Positions 45,252 through 56,110 of a stretch of 64,000 nucleotides of DNA are shown piece by piece (the first letter of the stretch is position 1; each line of letters opens with the position of its first letter). The stretch is from Laburnicola sp. R22_1 (Eukaryota > Ascomycota > Dothideomycetes > Pleosporales > Didymosphaeriaceae): NCBI GenBank assembly GCA_014281115.1, contig JACONQ010000020.1, forward strand, positions 124,001 to 188,000, given 5' to 3'. Made by a program: the position numbers and the translations under genes. The notes under the pieces were generated by a model that saw nothing but the letters and a program-made list of their open reading frames with translations, did no database searches and was not told where the DNA came from.

Positions 45252-45535
45252 GGAATGCTTGAACTTTGTACTATTTTTTTAAACCTGCTGAATTAAGTAC
45301 CTTCCAGCAACTTTTGTCCTGCTTACCGTCTTCTTCCCCAGGGCAGTATCGTCGTGTATCTTAACGGTGTTGCTCCTTCCGCGCATGCAAAAATGCTCAC
45401 TGACTTGCTGTGTTTGTGCAAGACGCGCTGTACGTCTATACTGATTAGGGAAAGTTCCGAAATTGGCGCGTCGCTTGATGGATGCGCATGCAGATTACAG
45501 CGGAAGAAGTTGGCTGGGTTCATGCTATGCAGCGC
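45252..45535 (+). repeat. 284-bp dispersed repeat, copy 1
   Basis: The stretch from GGAATGCTTGAACTTTGTAC to ATGCAGCGC recurs in the same orientation at 52487-52773. Copy 1 keeps more C and G and has an open frame (YLNGVAPSAHAKMLTDLLCL) that is interrupted in copy 2. Flanking sequences differ completely. The ends are not LTR-like. Confidence 0.75.
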
Positions 45536-47270
45536 TGCGTCTCCATTCCGCTTTTGTCTTAAACTAAAGGAGGAACTAGTTGAAACCATGCGCTCGAAAA
45601 GCAAAAGAGCCCCGCTTTTTGAAGCCCAGATGCGAGCGAAAGATGGCCAGCCCTTGTTAATGTATGCGTGTCGCCAAAGGTCGTGATTGCGGGTGCCTCA
45701 GTCAGAGGAACAGCTCTGTAGACTGTTACCCGGTGCTTTCGTTCACCGCTCTTTCCTAGCATCGTGCATATGTTTGTGCCCGGCTCAGCATTGCAGGGGT
45801 AGCTTAAGATCCACCACGGCTGCTATGCTGTGCCTCTACATCTAGGAGCCATCACTTTAGGGGCGCGAGCTGATTGTTTGCGGGGGACGCAGCATCAGCT
45901 AGGCCGCCTCTAATCCTAGCCGACTTGCATGTGCTAACAACACTTTTTGTTGAGATCGGCGATTGCTTTGTGGCGTGGCGGCTTTGCTTTGCACGGAATG
46001 TGGGCACCCGCCTATAATAGCATTAACTTCCCCCGCCTCTGATTCTAGGCAGGGCCGTCACCTCCCACCCATTTTCTGATTCCACACCTACTCTTCTTAC
46101 AAATAATAGGAGTTTTCCCTTTCTCCTTTTAATTATAATTTTAATAAACATTAGCTATGGAAACGAACAATAACTAGATTGTAAGTCATTCTATTCTTGT
46201 TATTAACAAGAACTAATTTTTCTCTAAAATAGACTATTAATAAATTCGGTTGTACTTTCCCAGGATGCTATAAGACATTTGACAATATATCCTTCTAGAA
46301 GCGTTATAAAAGCTCTCAACACTTTTAGAATAACGTCTGGCTATGCCAAATTAATATGGGCCCTAACAATCAATTATGCGCTAAGTCGTTTAAGAAAAAA
46401 ATTGTCTTTCAGCAGCATCTTTAGAATTAACACCAAGTTTCTCCGAAAGCCAAAGTTGAAGAGCAAGTAAAATCAGGGTATATTAGTAGAAACAACCAAT
46501 TCCAGTTCTGGTGCGGCTTCTGCGTACACGTAGTTAAGTTGGAAAAAAGGCGCAACAAGGCTTGGGATGAGCGGTTTAATCACATAGCAACACATTTCGA
46601 AGGAAAGACTATAGCTTCTTAGTGGTGTGCGTTTGAAGAAAAATTCAAAGCTAGAGCGAATTGAGTATCTTGTAATACCTAATAAACCTGTTTCTAAAAG
46701 TATTTCCACGTCAAAGAATGGTTATAGATAAGGGAAACTCTCTACCTACTATCTCCAACGTCGTCTTCTGTAATCCGTTTAAATAGAGAATTAGGTGCTT
46801 AGTGTTGATAATGCTTATTAAATCCCCGCCAGGAAAGAAAAGCGGTGTTCTGAGGATCGCCAGCCACCACAAAAGCACACTTTTTATACCACAGCACATC
46901 TAGGAACTGCGGTACATTACGGTATTGGCTGCTACCCACCGCACGTATGGTGAATGTAAAGTCATTGCCTTATCTTTATTACTGTATTTGTAGGGCTATC
47001 AATGCCACCGCCTTGTGGATAAATTTATGCTGCGCCAAGCAGTGTCTGTGAGCTTCCCTCGCATGAACTGAGCTTTGCGGCGGTAGAAAGGGCTGGCAGT
47101 TACAGCACGCCTAAGGAGTGGGTTAGCAGCAGGAGGTTGAAACTTTAGGTAATACTAGCGACTTGCTTCTGACCGCTATACCCAGTCCCCCTCGCTGTTT
47201 CCCTCTGCGATACCTTCGCTCCTTCCTATCCCACGTCAGAGCCCTCTTTGCCACAACGCAAAGCCCTCCT
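45536..47270. other. Intergenic, no supported gene
   Basis: Composition becomes AT-rich from about 46080. Short minus-strand frames (46473-46709, 46711-46899) have no motif. No transposon end was recognised. Confidence 0.35.
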
Positions 47271-47346
47271 TACCATTCCCTACTACAGCAATCCGCATCG
47301 CACCATCTTACCATTCCCTACTGCAGCAATCCGCATCGCACCATAT
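47271..47346. repeat. 38-bp tandem repeat, two copies
   Basis: The unit starting TACCATTCCCTACTACAGCA and ending GCACCATCT or GCACCATAT occurs twice back to back (47271-47308, 47309-47346), followed by a partial third TACC. It lies in a C-rich stretch about 380 bp before the C2H2 gene and may be part of its 5' region. Confidence 0.7.
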
Positions 47347-47724
47347 TACCTTACTGTCGCCCATCGCCGCAAAGCCGCCACCATCCGCCATTAGGGTCTT
47401 GTCAAAGACCCCTGTCGCAATATCCCCCCCGCACCGCAACTCAACACGGCTTCTCGCTATACCTATTAAGCTCGCCACCATTCATTCTCGCCACATCCCA
47501 CCGTCGACAAGCGTATCACGATGCGACTATAACAACAGCCATCGTCAACTATCTTCCCGCAACTGAGCCACAGTGACACTCGCGCGAAAAGAGGACCAGA
47601 AAATAGACACAGATTGGGGCTGAGAACAGGAACCCTGCTGAATCTTGAATAGAGTTATACAAACTCAACAACTCTATCCGCTCGCCCTATTAGACCAGTC
47701 AGAGTCCTCCTATTCCGTTTACTA

Positions 47725-48240
47725 GTGGCCATTCCCAAGATCCAAGATTTCTTCAAAGATAGTGCGAAGGGAACTGTTATCCAGGTGCTTGCACGGGCAG
47801 ATGGGAGAATTAAGATCCTACGCAAATTCTCACCTACGAACGAGCTTACTGCATTGACGAAATTCGAACAACTCCTTGCTGATCATAGTTTGGCTCTCTC
47901 TTACAAACACTATCAAGAAGGAACGGTCTCAGTTGCAGCATTCGCCAAATCACTTTGTCTCGTAAGGAAGGAAGACAGAACCCTAGTGGAGGTGGCGATT
48001 TCTCGTAGCAGAAAGTGGCTAATATTAGAAGAAGGCGTTGGAGCGCTTAGGAATATGGTACAATTTCGTGGACAACATGCAAATAGGAATCTGAGAAGAC
48101 ATCGAAGGCTAGTACACACCCAGCCAAAATACCATTGCCAAGAACATAGTTGCAAGAAAAGCTATGAACAGGCGGACAGTCTAAAGACCCATAGGATAAA
48201 GTGTCATAGTGGGCAAGGTACAGGCAAGTGGAGTTTATAG
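47725..48240 (+). CDS. Single C2H2 zinc-finger protein
   Basis: The open frame gives about 171 residues from a GTG at 47725; the frame is open further upstream and no ATG was found, so the true start or a first exon is missing. It begins VAIPKIQDFFKDSAKGTVIQ and ends with one C2H2 finger, YHCQEHSCKKSYEQADSLKT then HRIKCH (C-x4-C, H-x4-H). A basic stretch RNLRRHRRLVH precedes it. This suggests a nucleic-acid-binding protein. It sits in a decayed region but carries no internal stop over 516 bp. It could be the 3' part of a larger gene. Confidence 0.55.
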   Translation: MAIPKIQDFFKDSAKGTVIQVLARADGRIKILRKFSPTNELTALTKFEQLLADHSLALSYKHYQEGTVSVAAFAKSLCLVRKEDRTLVEVAISRSRKWLILEEGVGALRNMVQFRGQHANRNLRRHRRLVHTQPKYHCQEHSCKKSYEQADSLKTHRIKCHSGQGTGKWSL

Positions 48241-49529
48241 GTAACCTGCAGGCGCCTATTAAACTACTTAAAAAATCTCATCTGTTTTACATTGGCCTGA
48301 AAACTATCCACAGCAAAGGACCTCTAATAAAAATAAGTACCAATCCCCAACGCCCCTCTAGATACTGTTGGCTTAAGGACCACATACATAGTCCTATCCC
48401 TAAAGTGGCGACATAAAAAGCCCATTTATACCTTGGATAGAGTGTGCTAAGAAAAAGCGGGATTGTTGCGGCGATGGTGCACAGAATGGCTAATTGAGCC
48501 GGATCTCTTTCCTTTAGCTATATCTAACAGCACTCTGGGGCAGCTTACCTATTGGGAGTCCTATTAGGAGTCCCGTCGGCTTTAAGATACGTAGAGGGAT
48601 AGCCACGAGAGCCGAGGCTGGAGTACAAGCTAGTTAGAAATGTAGAGAGTGGTTTCAGGAGGTGCAAAAAGGAAAAGAAGTTCTTGCCTCAACTATGTGT
48701 GTTTCCCACAAGGCACTATTCACCCTTTTATTGCCGCTTGTGTGCTTATTATAGTCATACCTCCGCCGATTATAAAATGAACTAACTCTGTCCAAACCGC
48801 CCAGTGTTAGAGGGTCCTTACTCCTTGTCCAACAGGGGTGCTTGGGCCAATCTTCTTTTTCTTGCGGCTGCCAGCTAGGGAATTCACACCGCTTAATTGG
48901 ACTAAGTAGGTCCTTGGTAGATTGTTAAATATATGTTCCCAGCCCAAATAGGGATAGGGTGCTTACCAGCGACCACGGTGCGCGCTTATGCAGAGGATCG
49001 AGCGAGAACTTAGTTCCGTCGTGCATGCGAGGCTTATGCATTAAAAACAGGGAAGTGATAGTGGCGGTAACTTCCCGTGAAACCTATTGTGCTCCGTGAA
49101 TCGGGGCCTAGGCAGTCTCGTCTCCTGCCCTAACATTAAAGAACAAGGAAAGCCAGGGGACAGCGGAGAGATTAATTAAGCAAGGCTGTCTTTATTGGCA
49201 GATTATAGAGCAGGTTTAAGAGCTTCGAAGCGGCTTATTAAGGATGAAAAGAGTGGGTTATTATAAACATGCCAAGCTAGTGCTTCACAAATTACTAAAG
49301 GATAAGACTATGTGCAACCTGCAATTCTCGTCTCTTGAATCTAAGAAAGAAAGAGACCAAGGAGAGGGGATGTTGGAGAATGTACGATAAGTCAGCGGAA
49401 GTCATGAGGCGTGACGCGCGCGAGTAGCCGTATAGTCCTATGTTGTTTTATTATTTATTTCTTGTCTAACCCTTCCTTGCTTAGAGCTTGGACCCGAGGT
49501 AGGTCCCGCTGGCGATTGCACCAAAAAAA
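48241..49529. other. Decayed intergenic DNA
   Basis: No open frame longer than about 60 codons is present, and the text resembles RIP-affected sequence with many CTAG and TTAG words. No terminal repeats were found. Confidence 0.4.
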
Positions 49530-49539
49530 TATATATAAA
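49530..49539 (+). promoter_or_regulatory. Candidate TATA box of the membrane-protein frame
   Basis: TATATATAAA at 49530-49539 lies 111 bp upstream of the ATG at 49651, after a short A run. The spacing is plausible for a fungal core promoter; there is no other evidence. Confidence 0.35.
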
Positions 49540-49650
49540 GTACGTTCGCACTGCTCCGCTCACCTATAAAGACACGCCTTCCAGTGTGCATACGCGGTTG
49601 GTACCTCTCTTGGGTAATCAGATCTCACCGCTAATCTATGACTAGTAACA

Positions 49651-49902
49651 ATGATTTGGCCTAAAGGAAAATATCTCTATAAGAGTATTGTGTTGGTGGC
49701 GCTGCTGTCAACATTAGTAATCTTGAAGATGGAGTGGAATTATATGTTTGGCTACTCCCTTGGATACTCTTTTAAGCTGTTTACTTGGATCGCTGGAATG
49801 GTCTATCTCCTTATAATTTTAATAAGTATTGTGCTGCTTTCCATCTATCTATGCAAAGCAAGCAGGCGCTGGTTCGAAAGATCTAGGGATAAAAGGGTAT
49901 AA
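49651..49902 (+). CDS. Small two-helix membrane protein, unknown
   Basis: ATG at 49651 (context AACAATG) opens 83 codons without stops: MIWPKGKYLYKSIVLVALLS, then TLVILKMEWNYMFGYSLGY, then a long hydrophobic helix GMVYLLIILISIVLLSIYLC and a basic tail (KASRRWFERSRDKRV). Two transmembrane segments with a positively charged C-terminus suggest a membrane protein with a cytosolic tail. It is surrounded by decayed DNA yet intact, and it precedes a patatin pseudogene on the same strand. No family was recognised. With such a short frame, chance conservation cannot be ruled out. Confidence 0.45.
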   Translation: MIWPKGKYLYKSIVLVALLSTLVILKMEWNYMFGYSLGYSFKLFTWIAGMVYLLIILISIVLLSIYLCKASRRWFERSRDKRV

Positions 49903-50499
49903 TGTCGGTTGGTTCTAGTTAAAGTTGACCTTCTATGGTTCATTATATAAGTTGATGCTAATGACATAAGACAACTAGAGAAAATGAACCATATTCGTGC
50001 GCCCAAGGCGGACGCCCTAGCGGCCTTCGTTAGCTAGGCGATAACAGCCAAGCTATTAAGGTCGTCGCTAACTTCCTTACTCTGCCTTGCGAAGAACCAG
50101 CCTCGCCTCTCTATACTAATCATCCGCCAACCGCTCGACCCATACCTCTTCGATGCGCCGCCTTCGAGACTATTCTGACCGGAGGATGGCTTGCCCTTAT
50201 CTCTGCACGGGCAATTTCGCCCTTCTCTAACCAGAGAGATGGCTTGTCCTCACCTAGGCAATTTCGCCCTTCCCTCGACCTTCAAGGAAGCCTGGGGCCT
50301 TGTTGCTATTCTAACAACCAGAGATGGCTTGCCCTTAGTGTTTCCGCCAGGCATCTAAGCGGCGGTGCAGTTGACATTTAACCCGCTGTTATCGCAACTA
50401 TAGATGTGACATAATAGCACGATCGCAACATACCAACCTGCAACCTAATAGATAGGCAAGAGGTAACGCTCAGCAGCCTATTGTTCTAAGCTTAGGTAC
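49903..50499. repeat. Short imperfect repeats
   Basis: Between about 50185 and 50340 the words AGAGATGGCTTG (three copies) and GGCAATTTCGCCCTTC (two copies) alternate with C-rich spacers. This is a local degenerate tandem array. No gene is seen in the interval. Confidence 0.5.
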
Positions 50500-51698
50500 G
50501 TCTAGAATCTCTGCGCATTTTCTGGCTGATTTGGCCTTAGACAGTGGCGGCATCAGAGGCTACATGTCTCTGCTTATTCTGCAATAGGTAATAGATGCTA
50601 TTGCGAAGCAGGAAATCCGCTAAGATACCTTAGGGCACACGTTTGACGCCGAAAAGCTTCGACCTAGCGACTATTTCAACGAAATTTACGGCACGAGCAC
50701 TAGCGGAATTATTGCTTTCATGCTTGGCAGGCTTAGAATGACCATACCCTAGTGTTTGGAATTGTACTGTAAGACTGGCAACGACATCTTCGGTCACAAG
50801 CGACTTGTCGGCTACTTGCCCTTTGGTACGAAATATTTGGGCAAGAACCTGGAGGAAGCGATTAGGAAGACCATCAAGAGGCACTGCCCCGACCATGCGG
50901 AGTGCGACAGTAACGACATGTTCGCGGCACAATCTTCGGAAAACCAATGCAAAACGTACGTTAGAAACTCCAGTTTCCTCGGATCTCGCAGCTAACTGTC
51001 CCAGCATCTGCCTGGCCGCTTTGCGCGATGAAGCAAGTCCCCGCAAGCCCTTCCAGCTTCGTACGCACAGCAGTCACTCTAGTCCCACGTTAGTTCCGGA
51101 ATTGCGGTACAATCCTGAATCCAGCCATCTCCACAGCTGGGAGGTCCTACGGGCGAGCTGCGCGGCTCCAACCTTCTTTCGCCCACTTTTAGCGGTTGTG
51201 AATGGAAAAGCGGTCATAGTTAAGGACGGCGGCATCTGGGCAAACAACCCCACAGAAGTGGCATGGATTAAGCACAAGCAGCGGCGCTTAGAACCCCTCC
51301 TTCTAAGTATAGGAATGGGACAGCCAAAGCGGGCTAAGGATAGGTTCTCCAACACACCTAGAAGCGGGCCATAGGGTAGCTTCTGCGAAAAAGCTGCAAT
51401 TGTAAGGGACATAGTCAGTAACTATACTAGCACTAAAGAAGTTTATTAGACTATGCTAGCAAATACTGGCGGTGAAAATGCTTAGTACAAGCGGCTCAAT
51501 CTAGTAATCAACAACATTCGGCTGGATGAGTGGGAGCGTGGCTACTGGAGAAGTCCCACAACGTGCGAGAAGATACCTAGTGGTGAAACCATATCCAAGA
51601 TAGAAAAATACGTCCGAGATTACTTCAGCCGTGCTACTATTAATGCTAAGATTGATCAGATAGAGTGCGGCGAGCAAGACCCATTAGATATTAAGTAG
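50500..51698 (+). pseudogene. Patatin-like phospholipase, broken
   Basis: The frame from about 50500 shows LDSGGIRGYMSLLIL (patatin anion-hole motif, usually DGGGIRG), then SDYFNEIYGTSTSGIIAFML, where the nucleophile Ser is kept but the last Gly of GxSxG-G reads Ser. After about 50950 the coding frame changes and continues with LHSWEVLRASCAAPTFFRPL, VKDGGIWANNPTEVAW (catalytic Asp in DGG) and YVRDYFSRATINAKIDQIEC to TAG 51696. In-frame stops occur at about 50588 (TAG), 50621 (TAA), 50750 (TAG), 51372, 51447 and 51483. The frame change may be an old intron or an indel. Fungal patatins hydrolyse lipid acyl chains and often sit in immune-type multidomain proteins; here no partner domain is visible. 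Confidence 0.8.
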
Positions 51699-52486
51699 CT
51701 TGCTTATGGATCAACTGTTGCATGTAAATCCGTGGACGCATAATCGACGCCTCCTTAACGTGATGCTGTAGCCACCTGCCCTGGGGAGTGTAATCTAGAC
51801 CTGGGAAGACAGGTCGTCCGCCTGGCCAGTTTGGGCGTGTGCTTTAGTGACAAGGATACACCCCTACTAGTTTGCATGATAAGGTGTGATTAAATGGTAA
51901 GATCAGCGCGCAGAAAAGTAAGGGTGTCGCAGACTCCTATAGAGCGCTGCCTGCCTATCACGCGAACAGGAATAGCGTTCCCAAAGTATTAGAAGCAATA
52001 AAAGAAACTCTAGAATGACTATCCCTACCCCCAACCCCCGCGAAAAGTGAGCTACGAACAAAACTTACCATGTCCCAAAGTTGCGTGCCACCCCAGCACC
52101 CCACATACCCCTTGCTATCACCTCGCCACTAAAGCGCTGAGAAGGTGGAATTATGTACAGTAGTTGCCGTACCCAAAAGTCCTCACCCGTATGCAGGGTT
52201 TTCATAACTCCATCCGTTTTATCTATCCAATACCCGATTGAACTGCCCAGACGCTGGACGCCGAGCATCACGATGTTGGTGCCTTAATCTAGGTCCATAA
52301 TCCCTCTCCACCTGCACGCTACTGTATTGCTGGGAACGACGACAACGGATGCATCACGCACTTGACTTGGGTGAAGAGGCTTACAGATAGCTTACAAAGC
52401 TAGGACTCCAAGGAATAAAGCGCAACAACATGCATAGACAATCTACCCCTCTTAATGTCACGGGTAGGCGTAGGGTAGGACCCAGC
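51699..52486. other. Decayed intergenic DNA
   Basis: Only a 68-codon minus-strand frame (52065-52271) stands out and it has no motif. No terminal repeats were seen. Confidence 0.35.
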
Positions 52487-52773
52487 GGAATGCTTGAACT
52501 TTGTACTATTTTTTAAACCTGCTGAATTAAGTACCTTCCAGAAACTTTTGTCCTACTTACCGTCTTCTTCCCTAGAGCAGTAGTATCGTCGTTGTATCTT
52601 AACAGTGTTGCTCCTTCCGCGCATGCAAAAATGCTCACTAACTTGCTGTGTTTGTGCAAAACGCGCTGTACGTCTATACCAATTAGGGAAAGTTCCTAAA
52701 TCGGCGCGTCGCTTAATGGATGTGCATGCAGATTTTAGCGGAAGAAGTTGGCTAGGTTTATGCCATGCAGCGC
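52487..52773 (+). repeat. 284-bp dispersed repeat, copy 2
   Basis: This matches 45252-45535 with about 25 differences by eye, many of them C to T or G to A relative to copy 1 (for example GCTTGATGG against GCTTAATGG). It is thus the more decayed copy. Confidence 0.75.
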
Positions 52774-53268
52774 ATGCGTCACAAGCGGGCTTGTGTGCAT
52801 CGTTTGGCTGAATCGGGAAGGGATAATAGTATCACGGCAGCCCATCTCACTCTCCCCTGTTAATGCACAGCAAGCCGCGACATTAATCACTAACTCCTGC
52901 ATTCGTCACCCTTAAGTGGGGACGTTTCTAATCGACTGAGCTGACCCACGTAGAAAGGAATTCTGGTCACCTAAGAGATCGCTGTTAACAACAGGACCAT
53001 GTACTATCATCGTGCTGACTGTCTTAAGAGGAAGTGCGAGCTCCTTGTGTTTCTCTGCGGCCAGTGAAGGAGGTTAGTGGGCAACTTGGGGGGGAAGGCT
53101 GGCGCATTTTGGCCCCCATAGATTTTTCCTTTCCCGTGCGACCTGCAGATAACATTATGCACAGCTCTCCAGTTGACACCCTAGGACCATTATACTTTAA
53201 CTGCCTATGCATGTTAGTGCACAGTGCGGCTTAGCATCAACACCCTGCTACTATGCGCACCGAGAGCA

Positions 53269-53276
53269 TATATAGA
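53269..53276 (+). promoter_or_regulatory. Candidate TATA box
   Basis: ATATATAG lies 55-62 bp before the ATG at 53331, a plausible core promoter for the kinase-like gene. Nothing else supports it. Confidence 0.3.
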
Positions 53277-53330
53277 ATAGAATAGCTCCCTAATAGACAA
53301 ATTACTCAAATCCTCGTTCATCCCACAATT

Positions 53331-53940
53331 ATGGCCGTCCAGAACACGGGTTCCACATCCCTGTCACCCAACGTTCAAGAGCAGGCTCCTCCTATCACTC
53401 ACGCGGCCCGTCAGATTGGCAACACCCTCAACCTACACCCCTTCATTCCGCATATCCATACCCCTCCTATTTCCCCCAACTCTGCGACAACTAAATTTTT
53501 CGACCTCTCACCAGTCAACATGGACGAATTGCAGGAATACCCTATAGAGCTTAGAGGTTGTTTCGACTTTTTGAATGTACAAGAGGAGGAGTACCTAATG
53601 CTAAGAACAGGCACAGGCTCTATTACAATACTGGTTCCGAGGTCTACATAGTGTAAAGGAAACGACGTTCCATACCTCTTAAATAAACTAAAGAAGTTCA
53701 AAAAGAGGCTAATACACGCTACATTTGCCACTAGTCCCCTTCCAACACTAAGCAACTCCGCACCCTCAAACGCGCCGTCCTCCGAATACAATAATGACGG
53801 GAATCTACTGGTAGCGGCAAACAACAACTGTTCAAACTTGTAGGGGTAGCTAGGCGACACTTTAAACAATAGAGCGCACATACGTAGGGAATACGCATAA
53901 GGGGACGGTCTTGTACTACTGTACGCTCACGGGCAAGACG
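53331..53940 (+). pseudogene. N-terminal part of a kinase-like protein
   Basis: ATG at 53331 opens MAVQNTGSTSLSPNVQEQAP, a disordered lead, then ELRGCFDFLNVQEEEYLMLR and TGTGSITILVPRST before a TAG at 53649. The same frame continues with VPYLLNKLKKFKKRLIHATF and, after further stops, GDGLVLLYAHG. From general resemblance I read it as the N-terminal region of a fungal serine/threonine kinase. The expected kinase domain does not follow on this strand; a kinase catalytic-loop motif appears instead on the opposite strand at 54007-54036. Confidence 0.45.
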
Positions 53941-53959
53941 CGGGACTCATGCACTTATG

Positions 53960-54140
53960 CAATCACCTTGACGTAGCTCTGTCAAAAAGGCATTCTCCCC
54001 TATTGTTAGGATGTTTCGAGGTTTTACGTCTCTGTGATATATTTCCTCTTTGTTAAGATATTCTAATACATTCACTAAGGCGTAACTGCCTAATATGCTC
54101 ACCAATACTCCCCCTCCTATCATATGCGACTACACGCAAG
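53960..54140 (-). pseudogene. Inverted kinase-domain fragment
   Basis: On the minus strand one frame reads GGGVLVSILGSYALVNVLEY and then LNKEEIYHRDVKPRNILTIG. HRDVKPRNIL (54007-54036) is the catalytic-loop motif of protein kinases and is unlikely by chance. The fragment is short and lies directly after the plus-strand N-terminal half, so a local inversion of one gene is the simplest reading. Confidence 0.55.
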
Positions 54141-54544
54141 TTCACTACAAGTGTTCGCACTTACAATACACAGTACGGGCTTAGTGCACTAGAGACACAG
54201 AAACGGTGCCAGCCAAATATAGTTGCTGTGTAAGAAGAGCCAACATTCAATTAAACTCGATACTAATCCGTCATATAGAGAATACAGACTCAACAAGCAT
54301 TGCGGTTCATCTAAACTATTGCCCTACCTTCCTCGCGCTAACTAGGCCTTCTTAAAGGCAATTGCAAAGGTTCCGCCAGCAAAAGGGTCTAAAATGGAAG
54401 GGATCAGGAGTTAGTAGCAATTATAAGAAGAGAACGAGCGCTTTACCAGCGAAATGTCGTGGGGATATCCAACCTTTGCCACAGAAAATAATACATAAGT
54501 CTGTTATCCCGCTAGCAAAAACATCGCGAAAAGTAGCTGCGTAA
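54125..54544 (+). pseudogene. Cys-rich small-protein relic
   Basis: One plus-strand frame runs 140 codons with two stops (TAG about 54179, TAA about 54353). It starts CDYTQVHYKCSHLQYTVRA and continues past a stop with C-containing segments, ending KSVIPLAKTSRKVAA. The opening resembles a common uncharacterised fungal family with a C..C.H..Y.VRAWC signature. The initiator Met seems lost (ATA). It overlaps the inverted kinase fragment by a few codons on the other strand. Confidence 0.4.
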
Positions 54545-54599
54545 CCTAAAGCAAGCCGCTTGCCTTTCTTTAATAAAATGTAGTTATAACAAAGCATAA

Positions 54600-55941
54600 G
54601 TCTTCCCACTACCATTGTTTAACTAACTGCCTTACTTAATAGTCCGTAGCCCAGCCAATGTCGGCCTCGATATCGCGGAGAAGCTCCAGTACCACTTGTC
54701 TCTCTCTAGAAGTTCTCAGACATTGGCCGGCAGTGAATAGAGGCTGAACGGACTGAATTCGGACGGCCTCGTCCGGTCGAGCTAGAGATATGCTAATAAT
54801 CTCGCGGGCGGACGCCTGATATACAGCCTGCACGGATTGACAAGTGTTTAATCAAGCGACTACACTAGTATGGCCTAGTGTGGACTTATGTGGCTTGTTC
54901 ATCAGCAGCTAGATCTTGCTTATGTAGTAGCATTGCATAGTTAACGCGCACATAGGAATGCTGTACCAAATCTTGGGAAAGCCGATTTCGTTCTCTCCTT
55001 GAAGTGGCCTCCCAGAGATGCGAGCAGAGTCGATTCTAGCGCACCGCTGGAAAATTATCGGCAACCCATCGTACCATCTCTGAAACTGGCAATTCAAGGA
55101 GTTCCAGTGATCCAAGGTGCACTGGGGCACATCGACGCAGGAGGGTCCAAGATCCACAGGAAGGTCCTCACTGGCGGCCATGAAGTTGATGAGCTTCGAC
55201 ATCAGCCACACCAGTGCATTGCAGATAAGGTCCTCCTTCATAATAATATCGCCCTCTGGATAGCCGGTGTCAGTGCTAGGGACAATGTATCTATGCTCGT
55301 CAATAAGGAGGCCAGCTTCCTTCTATAGGGAGAGCTCTTTGGTGTCAAGACGGGTTCGACTCTTGGTGATGACTATATTGTGAAGGTTAGTTAAGGCTAT
55401 CGAAGTGGGCAGAGCGCACTTACACGCTGCCAGCATATTCTGCTGGGCTATGTTCCAGAATATCGCGCGACGTGCTCTAGAGATAAACCCAAGATTGACT
55501 GTTGGAGGGGGTGTTTGTATCTGTACAAGAGACGTCGCGCCGTTCAAATGCTTGGACCAGTCTGTTATGGAGGCGTCCAGAAACTCGTATACGCAGAGGA
55601 TCGCTGAAGCCGCGAGCAGCTTATCTGTGTCAGTTCGCTGGTTCACATTGCTTAAGGCACGGCGCCGTTTACGAAGGGGACTAGTATCCCTGTGTGATAG
55701 ACTGCTTTCAGAATCTGGTTCTGGCATAATGGTCGAATCAGCCTTCAAAGCCTAGAGAAGGAGCGACACGGCAGCATCGTAGTATTGCGCGGCTTTGTGG
55801 TACCAGTCCACTACGTGAGAGCCTGGGCAGAGCCCTATCCGAGCCTGGCGCGTCGTGCTACCACCTATAACGGGCTTCCGCCCTTGCACACGTGCTAGGG
55901 CTTTGGCAGAGCAGGCGACCGCGGCGTACTTTAAGAGGGGA
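54600..55941 (-). pseudogene. Fungal-specific transcription factor, 3' part
   Basis: One minus-strand frame, entering from the copia insertion at 55941, carries PLLKYAAVACSAKALARVQG, a Lys/Arg-rich linker (LRKRRRALSNVN), DKLLAASAILCVYEFLDASI, MKEDLICNALVWLMSKLINF and LARPDEAVRIQSVQPLFTAG. These are hallmarks of the fungal-specific transcription factor domain that follows a Zn2Cys6 cluster in C6 regulators. Stops include TAG at about 55753, another near 55325 and TAA at 54636, all RIP-compatible and without frameshift. The upstream continuation is at 61587-61689, beyond the copia element. The Zn2Cys6 DNA-binding part is not in the window. The gene is dead both from stops and from the insertion. 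Confidence 0.75.
55937..55941. repeat. Target-site duplication of the copia element (left)
   Basis: GGGGA at 55937-55941 matches GGGGA at 61582-61586. Joining the flanks with one copy of this 5 bp keeps the transcription factor frame open. Confidence 0.9.
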
Positions 55942-56110
55942 TGTAAGCAGTTGGGTAGTATGTGTAGAAAGTGTATATCGTAGAAGTATCTGTGTTCAGA
56001 TGTGTATATGCCTGTGTATCGTACATGGAGTGATCAGAGGCTCGTATATAGTAGGAGAGCTGACTCATAAGACTAATGTCGTTATGTGACATAGCTCTAG
56101 GCTGCTTACA
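55942..56110 (-). repeat. Copia 3' LTR
   Basis: 169 bp, TGTAAGCAGTTGGGTAGTAT to GCTGCTTACA. It is nearly identical to 61413-61581, the differences being transitions such as GTCGTTATG against GTCGTCATG. Confidence 0.95.

Noticed and set aside
45241..45330. Ribosomal RNA fragment (TTAAACCTGCTGAATTAAG)
   Set aside because: Only a superficial likeness to the start of large-subunit rRNA; the surrounding sequence does not continue as rRNA and the block is a dispersed repeat.
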